Assembly (NCBI GenBank): GCA_903832325.1
Contig: CAILBC010000045.1
Span: 1 to 64,000, forward strand
DNA: 64,000 bases
Origin: an uncultured Sphingomonadales bacterium
GTDB lineage: Bacteria > Pseudomonadota > Alphaproteobacteria > Sphingomonadales > Sphingomonadaceae
Direction of reading: 5' to 3'
Shown here: one piece after another, positions 1 through 9,700 of the stretch
Layout: every line of letters starts with the position of its first letter
How positions within the stretch are numbered: position 1 is the first letter of the stretch
Notes under the pieces: model-generated
Seen by the model: the letters and a program-made list of their open reading frames with translations, nothing else
Told to the model about the DNA's origin: nothing
The model's database searches: none
Program-made: the position numbers and the translations under genes

Positions 1-585
1 GCACCGGCTGCGCCCGCCGCACCGCCGCTGATCGGCGGCGGCCCGGCGGCCTGGCCCGCCGATATCGGCGCCTTTGCGACCTGGTGGATGACCGAGCCGG
101 CGCTGGCCGCAGCGGGCGCGCAGCGCGTGCCGCCTGCGGGTCCGCCCGCGCCCAGGGTGATGATCGTGGTGGCAATGCCCGAAGCGCAGGATGGTGAAAC
201 GCTGCTGTCGGGCCCGTCCGGGCGCCTGCTCGATGGCCTGCTCGCGGCGGGCGGGCTGTCCCGCGGCGAGGTCTATTGCGCCGCCGCGCTGCCGGCGCGA
301 ATCGCCGCGCCCGATTGGCAGGGGCTGGCCGAAGCCGGGCTTGGCGCGCTGTTGACGCATCATATCGGGCTGGTTCGACCCGAACGCCTGATCCTGTTCG
401 GGCAAAGCGGCATTTCAACGCTGCTTGGCAACAGTTCAGCGCATAAAGCCCCGCATTTACACTCGATCAACCATGATGGGGCCATTATCCCCGGACTGTT
501 CGCCTATGATCTGGAATCGATCCTGGCGAAACCGGGGCTGAAATCGGGGTTATGGTCACGCTGGCTGGATTTGATGCCGGCATGA
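1..585 (+). CDS. Uracil-DNA-glycosylase-like protein, C-terminal part
   Basis: The frame is open from the first base, so the gene starts upstream of the window; an internal ATG at 88 is probably not the start. The visible N-terminal stretch is rich in Ala and Pro. What follows has the layout of the family 4/5 uracil-DNA glycosylase fold: a hydrophobic strand (MIVVAMP), a GPSGRLLDGLL segment, GLSRGEVYCAAALPAR, and a late strand LILFG. The family's usual late histidine motif (HPS or HPA followed by LL) is not where expected; FAYDLESILAKPGLK stands there instead. No 4Fe-4S cysteine set is visible in this part. The fold assignment is moderately secure. Glycosylase activity is doubtful. Confidence 0.7.
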   Translation, partial: APAAPAAPPLIGGGPAAWPADIGAFATWWMTEPALAAAGAQRVPPAGPPAPRVMIVVAMPEAQDGETLLSGPSGRLLDGLLAAGGLSRGEVYCAAALPARIAAPDWQGLAEAGLGALLTHHIGLVRPERLILFGQSGISTLLGNSSAHKAPHLHSINHDGAIIPGLFAYDLESILAKPGLKSGLWSRWLDLMPA

Positions 586-667
586 TGATCGTGGCGGCAC
601 GATGGAATTGGGATCTGACCGACGTCATGACACTCTGCTGGATCACCGCAACAGGGCGCGCCCGGGC

Positions 668-2464
668 ATGAAGCCTTGGCAGCGTTCGCGTGCGGCAAGG
701 CTGGTGGTGCTGGCAACAGTAGTGCTGGCGACGGCGTTGCTGGCGGCGCCCCTGCCCGCCAGCGCCAGTTCGGCCGCGGCCGATTATTTCCGTTCGCGCG
801 CCGATCGCACGGCGGTGCCCGCGCTGCTCACCCAGGATGATCGCGACTATTACCGTCAGGTCTTTGCCGCATTGTCGCGGCAGGACTGGGCCGGGGTGCG
901 CGGTCTGCTCGACAAACGGACCGATGGCCCGCTGCACCCGGTGGCGCGCGCGCAGCTTTATCTTGCCGCAGGTTCGCCCCGCGCCGAATTGCAGCCGCTC
1001 ATCGATCTGATCGCGCGCGCGCCCGATCTGCCATGGTCCGAGGCGCTGGGCCGGCTGGCGGTGAAGCGGGGGGCAACCGCGCTGCCAGCGGCGCTGCCCG
1101 ATGCGCAGCAACTGTTTTTGCAACCGGCTGCCGCGCGGCGGACAAAGCCGCACCGCACGGCCGACGGCACGATGCCCGATACCGTGGCCAGCGCGATCGA
1201 GGCGCGAATCAAGGCGAATGATCCCGTTGGCGCGCGCGTGCTGCTCGATGGCATCGACGCCACTTTGTCCAGCGATGCACGCGCCGAATGGCGGCAAAAG
1301 GTCGGCTGGGCGTTCTATATCAACAATGATGATGCGACCGCGCGCGTGGTTGCCGCTTCGGCGTTCGATGGCGGCAGCGGGCCGTGGGTGGCCGAGGCAC
1401 TGTGGACGGCAGGCCTCGCGGCGTGGCGGCTGGATGATTATGCCGGCGCAGCCAATGGCTTTGCCCGCGCCGCCGGGATGACCCAAAACCCGGAATTGAT
1501 GGCGGCGGGCAATTACTGGGCGGCACGCGCCTGGCTGCGCGCGCATGCCCCGGAAAAGGTGGGCCCGGCGCTGCGCGCGGCGGCGGCCCAGCGCGACACG
1601 CTTTATGGCATGATGGCCGCCGAATCGCTGGGCCTGCGAGAGGCGGCGGCCACTGCCGCCCCCGATTTCACCACCGATGACTGGCAGAAATTGCGCAACG
1701 TGCCCAATGTGCGGCTGGCGGTACAGCTTGCCGAAATCGGCGCCGATGGCCTGGCCGATCAGGTGCTGCGCCACCAGGCGCGGATCGGTGATCCCGCGCT
1801 TTATGCTCCGCTGTCGCGGCTGGCGCGCGATCTGGGCCTGCCGGCGACGCAGTTGTGGATGGCGGGCAATGCCCCGGCCGGCGCACGCGCCGACGATGCC
1901 GCACGCTATCCCGCGCCCAAATGGGTGCCCGCGACGGGGTGGAAAGTCGATCCCGCGCTGCTGTTTGCGCATACCCTGCAGGAATCGAATTTCCGCACCG
2001 AAGCGGTCAGCCCGGCCGGTGCGCGCGGGCTGATGCAAGTGCTGCCGGGCACGGCGCGGCTGCTCGCGCGGGCCGAACCGGCGATGGATGGCCGCGACCG
2101 CCAGCTGGAACAGCCCGATGTCAATCTCGCGTTTGGTCAGGCCTATCTTGCCGCGCTGCGTGACAAACCGGCAACGCAGGGCCTGCTGCCCAAAGTGATT
2201 GCCGCCTATAACGCCGGCCCGATGCCGATCGACCGCTGGAACACGCAGATCCGCGATCGGGGCGATCCGCTGCTGTGGATGGAATCGATCCCTTATTGGG
2301 AAACGCGCGGCTATGTTGCGGCGGTGATGCGCAATTACTGGATGTATGAACGCCAGGCCGGCGGCCCGTCAGACAGCCGGCTGGGGCTGGTTCAGGGCCT
2401 CTGGCCCAAATTCCCCGGCCTGGATGGCGCGCCCAGTGTAAGGATCGCCGCGCGTGGCAATTGA
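668..2464 (+). CDS. Lytic murein transglycosylase, exported (SLT family)
   Basis: This enzyme cleaves the MurNAc-GlcNAc bond of peptidoglycan in the periplasm. The ATG at 668 was chosen because it places a signal peptide at the N terminus: basic MKPWQRSRAAR, then a hydrophobic run ending ASA. An in-frame ATG at 602 would add an unlikely charged leader. The middle is Ala-rich and helical, as in the superhelical domain of Slt70. The C-terminal SLT domain shows the catalytic glutamate in LQESNF (about residue 439), then GARGLMQVLPGTA and AAYNAGP. The product is about 598 aa, normal for the family. It overlaps moaB by 11 bp, so the two are probably co-transcribed. Confidence 0.93.
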   Translation: MKPWQRSRAARLVVLATVVLATALLAAPLPASASSAAADYFRSRADRTAVPALLTQDDRDYYRQVFAALSRQDWAGVRGLLDKRTDGPLHPVARAQLYLAAGSPRAELQPLIDLIARAPDLPWSEALGRLAVKRGATALPAALPDAQQLFLQPAAARRTKPHRTADGTMPDTVASAIEARIKANDPVGARVLLDGIDATLSSDARAEWRQKVGWAFYINNDDATARVVAASAFDGGSGPWVAEALWTAGLAAWRLDDYAGAANGFARAAGMTQNPELMAAGNYWAARAWLRAHAPEKVGPALRAAAAQRDTLYGMMAAESLGLREAAATAAPDFTTDDWQKLRNVPNVRLAVQLAEIGADGLADQVLRHQARIGDPALYAPLSRLARDLGLPATQLWMAGNAPAGARADDAARYPAPKWVPATGWKVDPALLFAHTLQESNFRTEAVSPAGARGLMQVLPGTARLLARAEPAMDGRDRQLEQPDVNLAFGQAYLAALRDKPATQGLLPKVIAAYNAGPMPIDRWNTQIRDRGDPLLWMESIPYWETRGYVAAVMRNYWMYERQAGGPSDSRLGLVQGLWPKFPGLDGAPSVRIAARGN

Positions 2465-2981
2465 CCCGACCCGCGAATTCAGGCCGATCCATATCGCGCT
2501 GTTGACCGTGTCCGACACCCGCGGGCCGGAAAACGACACTTCAGGCGATATCCTGGACGAACGGATCCGGACCAAAGGGCACGTGCTGGTCACGCGCGCG
2601 ATTGAAAAGGATGATGCCGGCCGCATCGCCTCGCGCCTGAACAACTGGATCGACGATCGCGGGATCGATGCGGTGGTGATCACCGGCGGCACCGGGCTGA
2701 CCGGGCGCGATGTCACGCCCGAAGCGCTGGAGCGGGTGAAAACACGCGACATTCCCGGGTTTGGTGAACTGTTCCGCTGGATCAGCTATGAAACGATCGG
2801 CACGTCGACCATCCAGTCGCGCGCCTGCGCGGTGGTGGCGCGCGGCACCTATATTTTTGCGCTGCCCGGATCGAACGGTGCGGTGAAGGACGGGTGGGAC
2901 CGCATCCTTGATGAACAGCTCGACAGCCGCAACCGCCCCTGCAACTTTGTCGAGCTGATGCCCCGCCTGCTGGAACGCTGA
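2454..2981 (+). CDS. moaB: Molybdenum cofactor biosynthesis protein MoaB/MogA family
   Basis: Members of this family bind or adenylylate molybdopterin in molybdenum cofactor synthesis in the cytoplasm. The 175-residue protein shows the family signatures TVSDTR near the N terminus, VVITGGTGLTGRDVTPEA in the middle, and ALPGSNGAVKDGW near the C terminus. Translation starts at a GTG inside the end of the transglycosylase gene, with AAGGA upstream as a ribosome binding site, which suggests translational coupling. The last 16 bp of the gene are nearly repeated immediately after the stop codon (see the repeat at 2966). No other molybdenum cofactor gene lies nearby. Confidence 0.93.
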   Translation: MAIDPTREFRPIHIALLTVSDTRGPENDTSGDILDERIRTKGHVLVTRAIEKDDAGRIASRLNNWIDDRGIDAVVITGGTGLTGRDVTPEALERVKTRDIPGFGELFRWISYETIGTSTIQSRACAVVARGTYIFALPGSNGAVKDGWDRILDEQLDSRNRPCNFVELMPRLLER

Positions 2982-2997
2982 CCTGCTGGAACGCAAA
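2966..2997 (+). repeat. 16-bp tandem duplication spanning the moaB stop
   Basis: CCTGCTGGAACGCTGA is followed directly by CCTGCTGGAACGCAAA. The first copy ends with the moaB stop codon. Fourteen of 16 positions match. Confidence 0.85.
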
Positions 2998-3195
2998 TAG
3001 CGCACCGCAAAAGATCACCCGACCGCATGACCGGCCTTGCCGTGGAGCGGGGGGCATGCGACAGGCGCGAGCGAATGGCCGATGCCATCGCCCACTTTCC
3101 GTCCTGAAACTGCCAAGAACCGTCGTTAGACCGGCTCTCCGATTCCATCCGGGACTTCTCACCCAACACCCCCATCCCAAACAACGAGGCATGCC

Positions 3196-3519
3196 ATGTC
3201 CCTGCTTGAAGAAAATGCCGGTTTCCTGAAGGAATTCGCCCAGGACGGCCTCGATCTCGCGCTGGTGCGCGCGGTTGAATTCGCCCACGTGTTCCCCACT
3301 GCCGAAGCGGCCGATGCCTTTGCCAAGGCAGCGGCAACCGACGATACCGATGTCGATATCCTGGAGCCCGAAGACGAAGGCGATCCGTGGGAAGTCGCGG
3401 TGACCATCGAAATGCTGCCCACGGCCGAAGCGATCACCGAAATCGAGCAACGGCTTGAAGCGCTGGCGCAAGAACATGATGGCGAATCCGATGGCTGGGG
3501 CCTTTACGACGACGAATGA
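3196..3519 (+). CDS. rraB: RraB-family ribonuclease E regulator
   Basis: This is a small acidic protein of 107 aa that matches the RraB family, known in enterobacteria to bind RNase E and modulate mRNA turnover. Visible family features are the helical N terminus (SLLEENAGFLKEFAQDG), the RAVEFAHVFPT strand, a very acidic central segment (DDTDVDILEPEDEGDPWEV), and a VTIEMLPT strand. The start has ACGAGG upstream. The gene stands alone: 214 bp separate it from moaB, and the radical SAM gene follows after 50 bp. The function in alphaproteobacteria is inferred only from the family. Confidence 0.8.
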   Translation: MSLLEENAGFLKEFAQDGLDLALVRAVEFAHVFPTAEAADAFAKAAATDDTDVDILEPEDEGDPWEVAVTIEMLPTAEAITEIEQRLEALAQEHDGESDGWGLYDDE

Positions 3520-3569
3520 TCACGAGATGACGGTTTGACCACTGCCTTTGTTCCGTATATGTTCCAGAA

Positions 3570-4640
3570 ATGGAACCGATCCGGGGCAAAGGTGCGGTCA
3601 GCAACCGGGCAAGCGCACGCTTTGCGCTGCCCGCGCGCGAAGTGGATGGTGACTGGCTGGATGCCCTGCCCGCCATCGACGGCGCGCCCCCACGGCTGCG
3701 TACAAGCGTAACGCCGCTGGCCGCGCGCACGATCCTGTCGCGCAACACCTCACCCGACATTCCCTTTGACCGGTCGATCAACGCCTATGGCGGGTGCGAG
3801 CACGGCTGCATCTATTGCTATGCCCGGCCCACGCATGCCTGGCATGACCTGTCCCCCGGCATCGATTTCGAAACGCGGCTGTTTGCCAAACCTGATGCCG
3901 CGCGCCTGCTGCGGCGCGAACTGGCGGCGCGCGGCTATCGCCCGGCCCCCATCGCGATGGGCACCAATACCGATCCCTATCAGCCGATCGAGGCGCAATG
4001 GCGGCTGACCCGGCAGATTCTCGAAGTCTGCGCCGAAACGCGCCATCCGGTCACGATCACCACAAAATCGGCGCGGGTGTGCGATGATATCGATCTGATT
4101 GCCGATCTGGCGCGCGACAATCTGGTGGCGGTGGCGATTTCGGTGACTTCGCTCGATGCGCGGCTTTCGGCCACGCTGGAACCGCGCGCGTCGACGCCCG
4201 AACGACGGATCGACGCAATTGCGCGGCTGTCTGCGGCGGGCGTGCATGTCGGTGTCAATGTTTCACCGATCATTCCCTCGATCACCGACCATGCAATCGA
4301 GGCGATCCTTGATCGTGCGGGTGCGGCCGGCGCGCGTGCAGCCAGCTGGATCATGATCCGCCTGCCGCACGAAGTGGCCCCGCTGTTCCGCGAATGGCTC
4401 GACGCGCATTTTCCCGATCGCGCCGCCAAAGTCATGGCCACGATCCAGGCCATGCGCCAGGGCCGGGATAACGATCCAGCCTTTTTCACCCGGATGAAAC
4501 CGCAAGGCGTCTGGGCCGACCTGATCCGCACCCGGTTCCGCATCGCCCGCCAGCGCGCCGGCATTCCGCAGACGCGCGCCTTGCTGGATTGCAGCCGGTT
4601 TCAACCACCGGCAAGCGATGGGCAACTGGCGCTGTTCTAA
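3570..4640 (+). CDS. PA0069-family radical SAM protein
   Basis: A 356-residue radical SAM protein related to the spore photoproduct lyase-like group. The iron-sulphur motif is C-x3-C-x2-C (CEHGCIYCYARP, near residue 80). It is preceded by SRNTSPDIPFDRSINAYGG and followed by GTNTDPYQPIE, both typical of the PA0069 family. The C terminus, rich in Arg and Gln, ends GQLALF. The family's substrate is unknown to me. No maturase partner or precursor peptide is encoded beside it, so a role in peptide modification is not suggested here. Confidence 0.9.
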   Translation: MEPIRGKGAVSNRASARFALPAREVDGDWLDALPAIDGAPPRLRTSVTPLAARTILSRNTSPDIPFDRSINAYGGCEHGCIYCYARPTHAWHDLSPGIDFETRLFAKPDAARLLRRELAARGYRPAPIAMGTNTDPYQPIEAQWRLTRQILEVCAETRHPVTITTKSARVCDDIDLIADLARDNLVAVAISVTSLDARLSATLEPRASTPERRIDAIARLSAAGVHVGVNVSPIIPSITDHAIEAILDRAGAAGARAASWIMIRLPHEVAPLFREWLDAHFPDRAAKVMATIQAMRQGRDNDPAFFTRMKPQGVWADLIRTRFRIARQRAGIPQTRALLDCSRFQPPASDGQLALF

Positions 4641-4674
4641 AGGGAGAGGGCTATAACTCTGACGCAGAAGGATT

Positions 4675-5097
4675 TTATTTGGGCGAAAAGCGTACCAGGC
4701 GGCTGTCGGCCACGGCGGCCTGGCGGTGAACCACCACCGGCGCGTAATCGGGGTCTTTGACCATGCCGAGGAACGACGCCGCATCGGGATAGGCCATCAC
4801 AAAAGTTTCATCCCACGGCCATTCGGCGGGGCCGGTCACCACGCAGTCAAACCCGCCGGCCCAGGCGATGGTGCCGCCGGCGCGTTCGAGCACCGGCCGG
4901 ATCGTGCGCATATATTCGCGATAGGCCTGTTCGCCGGTCCACCCGGCCCCGGCCAGCGAATGCCCCGCGGGATAAGTCGCCAATGGCTTGAACCGCACCA
5001 GATTCAGCATGTGGATCGGCGTGTCACGCGGCAGCGCCTTGAACCGGCCGAAATTTTCCCGGTCGGGATCAATATGGCCGGCCTGTTCGCCCATCAT
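4675..5097 (-). CDS. DUF1330 domain-containing protein
   Basis: A 140-residue protein with the dimeric alpha/beta-barrel pattern of DUF1330. It has an N-terminal HMLNLVRFKP strand, a central EYMRTIRPVLERAGG helix, a GGFDCVVTGP strand, and DETFVMAYPDAASFLGMVKDPDY followed by SRLVRF. The ATG overlaps the stop of the upstream acyl-CoA synthetase gene (ATGA), so the two are almost surely translationally coupled. The pairing suggests a role connected with an acyl-CoA or small-acid substrate, but the reaction is unknown. Confidence 0.85.
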   Translation of the reverse strand: MMGEQAGHIDPDRENFGRFKALPRDTPIHMLNLVRFKPLATYPAGHSLAGAGWTGEQAYREYMRTIRPVLERAGGTIAWAGGFDCVVTGPAEWPWDETFVMAYPDAASFLGMVKDPDYAPVVVHRQAAVADSRLVRFSPK

Positions 5098-6710
5098 GCC
5101 CTCCAGCGGTAATCGCGGAACCGGTCGCGCAGATCTTTCTTGCTGATCTTGCCGGTGCCGGTGTGCGGCAATTCGTCAACGAAGGCGATTTCGTCGGGCA
5201 CCCACCATTTCGCCACATGCTGGCCGAGATATTGGCGCAGCGCCGTTTCGTCGACATCGTTTTCGGGCTTTCGCACCACCACCAGCAACGGGCGTTCATC
5301 CCATTTGGGGTGATGGACGCCGATGGCGGCGGCTTCGGCCACGCCGGGGTGGCCCACGGCGGCATTTTCCAGTTCGACCGAGCTGATCCATTCGCCGCCC
5401 GATTTGATCACGTCCTTGGTACGGTCGGTCAGTTGCAGCGTGCCATCGGGGTGGATCACCGCGACATCGCCGGTATCAAACCAGCCTTCGGCATCGATGG
5501 CGTCGGTTTCGGCCTTGAAATAGCGTTTGACCACCCAGGGCCCGCGCACTTGCAAGGCACCCGATGTCTTGCCATCGCGCGGCAGCACCAGCGTCGCATC
5601 ACTGAGGTCGACACAGCGCAGTTCCACCCCGAACGGCGGGCGCCCCTGCATCGCCTTGACCGTAACCTGCTCGTCAAAGCCGAGTTCGTCCCAATTCGCG
5701 GTTTCGGCGCCGGTCGATCCGATCGGCGATGTTTCGGTCATGCCCCAGGCGTGGGCAACGCGGATGCCGGCGCGCATGAAGCGTTCCACCATCGATCGCG
5801 GCATCGCCGATCCACCGCACACCACTTGCGTCAGGCTGGCCGGGATCGGTTTTCCGGCCTGGTCGAGATGTTGCAGCATGCCCAGCCACACGGTCGGCAC
5901 CCCGGCCGCAGCAGTGACTTTTTCACGCTCGAACATGGCGCACAGCACCGCCGGATCGTTCACTGCGGAATAGACGAATTTTGCCCCCGCTGCGGCACCT
6001 GACCAGGGGATGCCCCAGCTCGCGGCGTGGAACATCGGCACGATCGGCATGATCACGGTGCGCGTATCGAGCGAAAACACCGGCACCGTCAGCCCGCACA
6101 TCGCGTGGAGCACGGTCGAGCGGTGTTCATAGAGCACGCCCTTGGGATTGCCGGTGGTGCCGCTGGTATAGCACAGCATGCACGGATCACGCTCGTCGCC
6201 ATCGGCCCATTCGGTCTGGCCATCGTGCGCGCCGATCCAGTCTTCGAAATGCGGCACGGGCCAGGACAGTCCGGAATCTGCGCCGTCAAAGCAGATATAG
6301 TGCTCGATCGTCGGCCAGCGCGGCTTCATCCGTTCGACAATCGGCGCCCACTGGCGGTCATACAGCAGCACGCGGTCTTCGGCATGGTTGACGATGTAAT
6401 CGAGCTGATCGTCGAACAGGCGCGGGTTGATGGTGTGGAGAATGCCGCCCGCGCCCACCGCGCCATACCAGCTGACCAGGTGGCGGTGGTGGTTCATCGC
6501 CAGCGTGGCGATGCGGTCGGTCGGCATGATCCCCGCCGCGCGCAGCGCCTGCGTCATGCGCAGCGCATCGTGGCGGATATCGGCCCAGGTCACCCGGCTT
6601 TCGCTGCCATCGGCCCAGCGCGTGACAATTTCGCGCGTGGCATGTTCGCGCGCGGCATGGTCGATCAGGGCAGTTACCCGCAGCTTCCAGTCCTGCATCC
6701 CGCCCAGCAT
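5094..6710 (-). CDS. AMP-forming acyl-CoA synthetase (fatty-acid-CoA ligase family)
   Basis: This enzyme activates a carboxylic acid to its acyl-CoA through an acyl-AMP intermediate. The start at 6710 (MLGGMQDW) has GGAG just upstream; the longer open frame lacks coding character. Motifs are in order: CYTSGTTGNPKG for AMP binding near residue 180, HAWGMTETSP near residue 330, GWFDTGDVA near 420, and the C-terminal GTGKISKK lysine motif. The length of 538 aa is normal for medium- or long-chain acyl-CoA ligases. The exact acyl chain cannot be read from the sequence. It is coupled by ATGA to the DUF1330 gene, and the dnaE stop lies 23 bp upstream. Confidence 0.92.
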   Translation of the reverse strand: MLGGMQDWKLRVTALIDHAAREHATREIVTRWADGSESRVTWADIRHDALRMTQALRAAGIMPTDRIATLAMNHHRHLVSWYGAVGAGGILHTINPRLFDDQLDYIVNHAEDRVLLYDRQWAPIVERMKPRWPTIEHYICFDGADSGLSWPVPHFEDWIGAHDGQTEWADGDERDPCMLCYTSGTTGNPKGVLYEHRSTVLHAMCGLTVPVFSLDTRTVIMPIVPMFHAASWGIPWSGAAAGAKFVYSAVNDPAVLCAMFEREKVTAAAGVPTVWLGMLQHLDQAGKPIPASLTQVVCGGSAMPRSMVERFMRAGIRVAHAWGMTETSPIGSTGAETANWDELGFDEQVTVKAMQGRPPFGVELRCVDLSDATLVLPRDGKTSGALQVRGPWVVKRYFKAETDAIDAEGWFDTGDVAVIHPDGTLQLTDRTKDVIKSGGEWISSVELENAAVGHPGVAEAAAIGVHHPKWDERPLLVVVRKPENDVDETALRQYLGQHVAKWWVPDEIAFVDELPHTGTGKISKKDLRDRFRDYRWRA

Positions 6711-6733
6711 TATCGCACTCCCTGATGTCTGTT

Positions 6734-9700
6734 CTATTCTACGAGCCGCAGATGCCGGTCCGGCCGCGCGGTCAAGGCCACATTGGCAAGGCCTTCGACC
6801 GGAATTAACCGATCGATCAATTCGCTGTCCAGCCGGAAATCGGTCCCCAGAATCGCCCAGGGGTCTCGCCCGGTGCCGGTGCGCAGATGCACCCGCACTT
6901 CGCCGCGCGCATCGGCCGCGCGGGGCAGCAACAGCGCCAGCTCGCCCAGTGCTTCGGGCCGGTGCACTTCGCATTGCAGCACCATCCGCGCCGCACTGGT
7001 GACAGAGGCCAGCGGGCGCGCGCCGCGCACGGTCACGCGCGGGGCTTCGTCGGCGCTGGGGCGGTCAAGCTCCACATTCAGCAGCACGCAAGTGCCATCG
7101 CGCGCCCATTGCACGAACTGGTCGACCAGCGCCTCTTCAAAGCACGAGGCGGAAAACAGCCCGCTGGCGTCGGAAAAGTCCGCCATGACAAAATCCTTGC
7201 CGCGCTTGGTCTTGCGCTTCTGCACCGATTCCACCATCGCCGCCATCACCGCGGCGCTGCGGCCATTGGCCGTGCCGCCCGATGCCATCAGCCCGCCATA
7301 GGTGCGCGCACCATTGGCGCTGGCGATGGCGCGATATTCCTCGACCGGGTGCGCGGCGAAATAGAACCCGAAATTTTCGCGCTCGGCCGCCATCTGCTCG
7401 GTGCGGGACATCGGCTTGGCCTCGGCCAGGCGCAGCGCCGGTTCGGCATGGCTGTCATCGCCAAACAGCCCGCCCTGCCCCGATGTGCGCGCGCGCGCCG
7501 CTTCGTCGGCCACGGCCATCAGCAGTTCGGCATTGGCGATCAGCCGTGCGCGATTGGGCTCCAGCCCGTCGAGCGCGCCGCCCGCAGCGAGCGCCTCCAA
7601 TTGGCGGCGGTTCATCGATCCGGCGGGCAGGCGACGGAACAGATCGTCGAGCGAACGGAACGGGCCATTGGCTTCCCGCTCGGCAACGATGGCGTCCATC
7701 GCCTTTTCACCGACATTGCGCAGACCGGCCAGCGCATAGCGCACGGCATAGGATTCCTCGGTGCGTTCCACCGAAAATTCGGCTTCGGACCGGTTGATAT
7801 CGGGCCCGGCCAGCGCCACCCCGTTGCGCCGCATGTCATCGACAAAGATGTTCAGCTTTTCCGACTGGTGCATGTCGAAACACATCGATGCGGCATAGAA
7901 TTCGTGCGGATAATGCGTTTTCAGCCAGGCGGTCTGATAGGCGAGCAGGGCATAAGCCGCAGCGTGGCTCTTGTTGAAGCCATAGCCTGCAAACTTGTCG
8001 ATCAAATCGAACAGTTCGTTGGCTTTGGCCGCATCGATGCCCGAAATTTCGGCACAACCCGCCACAAAGCGGCCGCGCTGCGCGTCCATTTCGGCCTGGA
8101 CTTTCTTGCCCATGGCGCGGCGCAGCAAGTCGGCATCGCCCAGCGAATAGCCGGCAAGGATCTGCGCGGCCTGCATCACCTGTTCCTGATAGACGAAGAT
8201 GCCGTAGGTTTCCGCCAGAATTCCGCCAAGCTTTTCATGCGGATATTCAATCGCTTCCAGCCCGTTCTTGCGGCGGCCAAACAGCGGGATGTTGTCCATC
8301 GGGCCCGGACGATAAAGCGAAACGAGCGCGATGATATCGCCAAACGCCGTGGGCTTCACCGCCGCCAGCGTGCGCCGCATGCCTTCGGATTCCAGCTGGA
8401 ACACCCCGACCGTGTCACCCGATTGGAGCAGGCGATAGACCTGCGCATCATCCCAGGCGAGCGCCGACAGATCGATGGTGATGCCGCGCCGCGCCAGCAG
8501 ATCGACCGCCTTGCGCAGCACCGACAGCGTCTTGAGCCCCAGAAAGTCGAATTTCACCAGGCCGGCATCTTCGACATGCTTCATGTCGAACTGGGTTACC
8601 GGCATGTCCGACCGCGGATCGCGGTACAGCGGCACCAATTGCGCCAGCGGCCGGTCGCCGATCACCACGCCCGCGGCATGGGTCGAACTGTTGCGCGGCA
8701 GGCCCTCCAGCTGCATTGCCAGATCGATAAGCCGGCGCACTTCGGGATCGCGATCATATTCGCGCTTCAATTCGGCCACGCCGTTCAGCGCGCGCGGCAG
8801 CGGCCACGGGTCTGTGGGGTGGTTGGGCACCATCTTGCACAGCCGGTCAACCTGGCCATAGCTCATCTGCAGGATGCGGCCGGTATCGCGCAGCACCGCG
8901 CGGGCCTTCAGCTTGCCGAAGGTGATGATCTGCGCCACGTGGTCGTCGCCATATTTGGCCTGGACATAGCGGATCACTTCGCCGCGCCGGGTTTCGCAGA
9001 AATCAATGTCGAAGTCGGGCATCGAAACGCGTTCGGGGTTCAAAAAGCGTTCGAACAGCAACCCCAGCCGGATCGGATCGAGATCGGTAATGGTCAACGC
9101 CCAGGCGACCAGCGACCCGGCGCCCGAACCGCGCCCCGGCCCCACCGGAATCCCCTGATCCTTGGCCCATTTGATGAAATCGGCCACGATCAGAAAGTAT
9201 CCGCCAAAGCCCATGCGGTTGATGATGCCGACTTCGAATTCCAGCCGCGCACGGTATTCGCACACTTCGTCCCAGTGCCCGGCGGCATCGAGCAGCGGAA
9301 ATTCCGCGCGCGACGGATCGGCGTCGGGCCCGGCGGTTAGCAGCCGCGCCAGTTCCTCGTGCGTTTCGGGCGCGTAATAGGGCTCCATCCGCCGCACCAG
9401 CCCGGTGCGGCTGTCGGCGGCGCACATCCGCGCTTCGCCCTCCTGGTCGCCGGCGAGGCTGGGCAGGATCGGCTTGCGTTTGGGCGGCATCACCGCACAG
9501 CGCTGCGCCACGACCAGCGTGTTGGCCAGCGCTTCGGGCAGATCGCGAAAGATCTCTTCCATCAGCGGCGCGGGCTTGATCCACCATTCCTGCGAAGATC
9601 GCGGCCGGTCGGGGCTGTCGACATGGGTGGAGCTGGCGATGCACAGCATGGCATCGTGCGCGGGATAGAACGACCTTTCGGCAAAGCTGGCCGGGTTGGT

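Noticed and set aside
485..2038. A long 517-codon minus-strand frame opposite the lytic transglycosylase
   Set aside because: It is an antisense shadow of a clear family gene, full of Arg, His and Gly as expected from high-GC complement. Similar long shadows lie opposite dnaE, guaB, ligA, recN and the TonB receptor.
4102..4640. The radical SAM gene as part of a peptide-modifying cluster
   Set aside because: It has the PA0069-type motif, no SPASM-like cysteine-rich tail, and no precursor peptide or transporter next to it.
6887..9340. An 817-codon plus-strand frame inside dnaE
   Set aside because: It is the complement of conserved polymerase sequence, has no recognisable domain, and is explained by strong GC bias at third positions.
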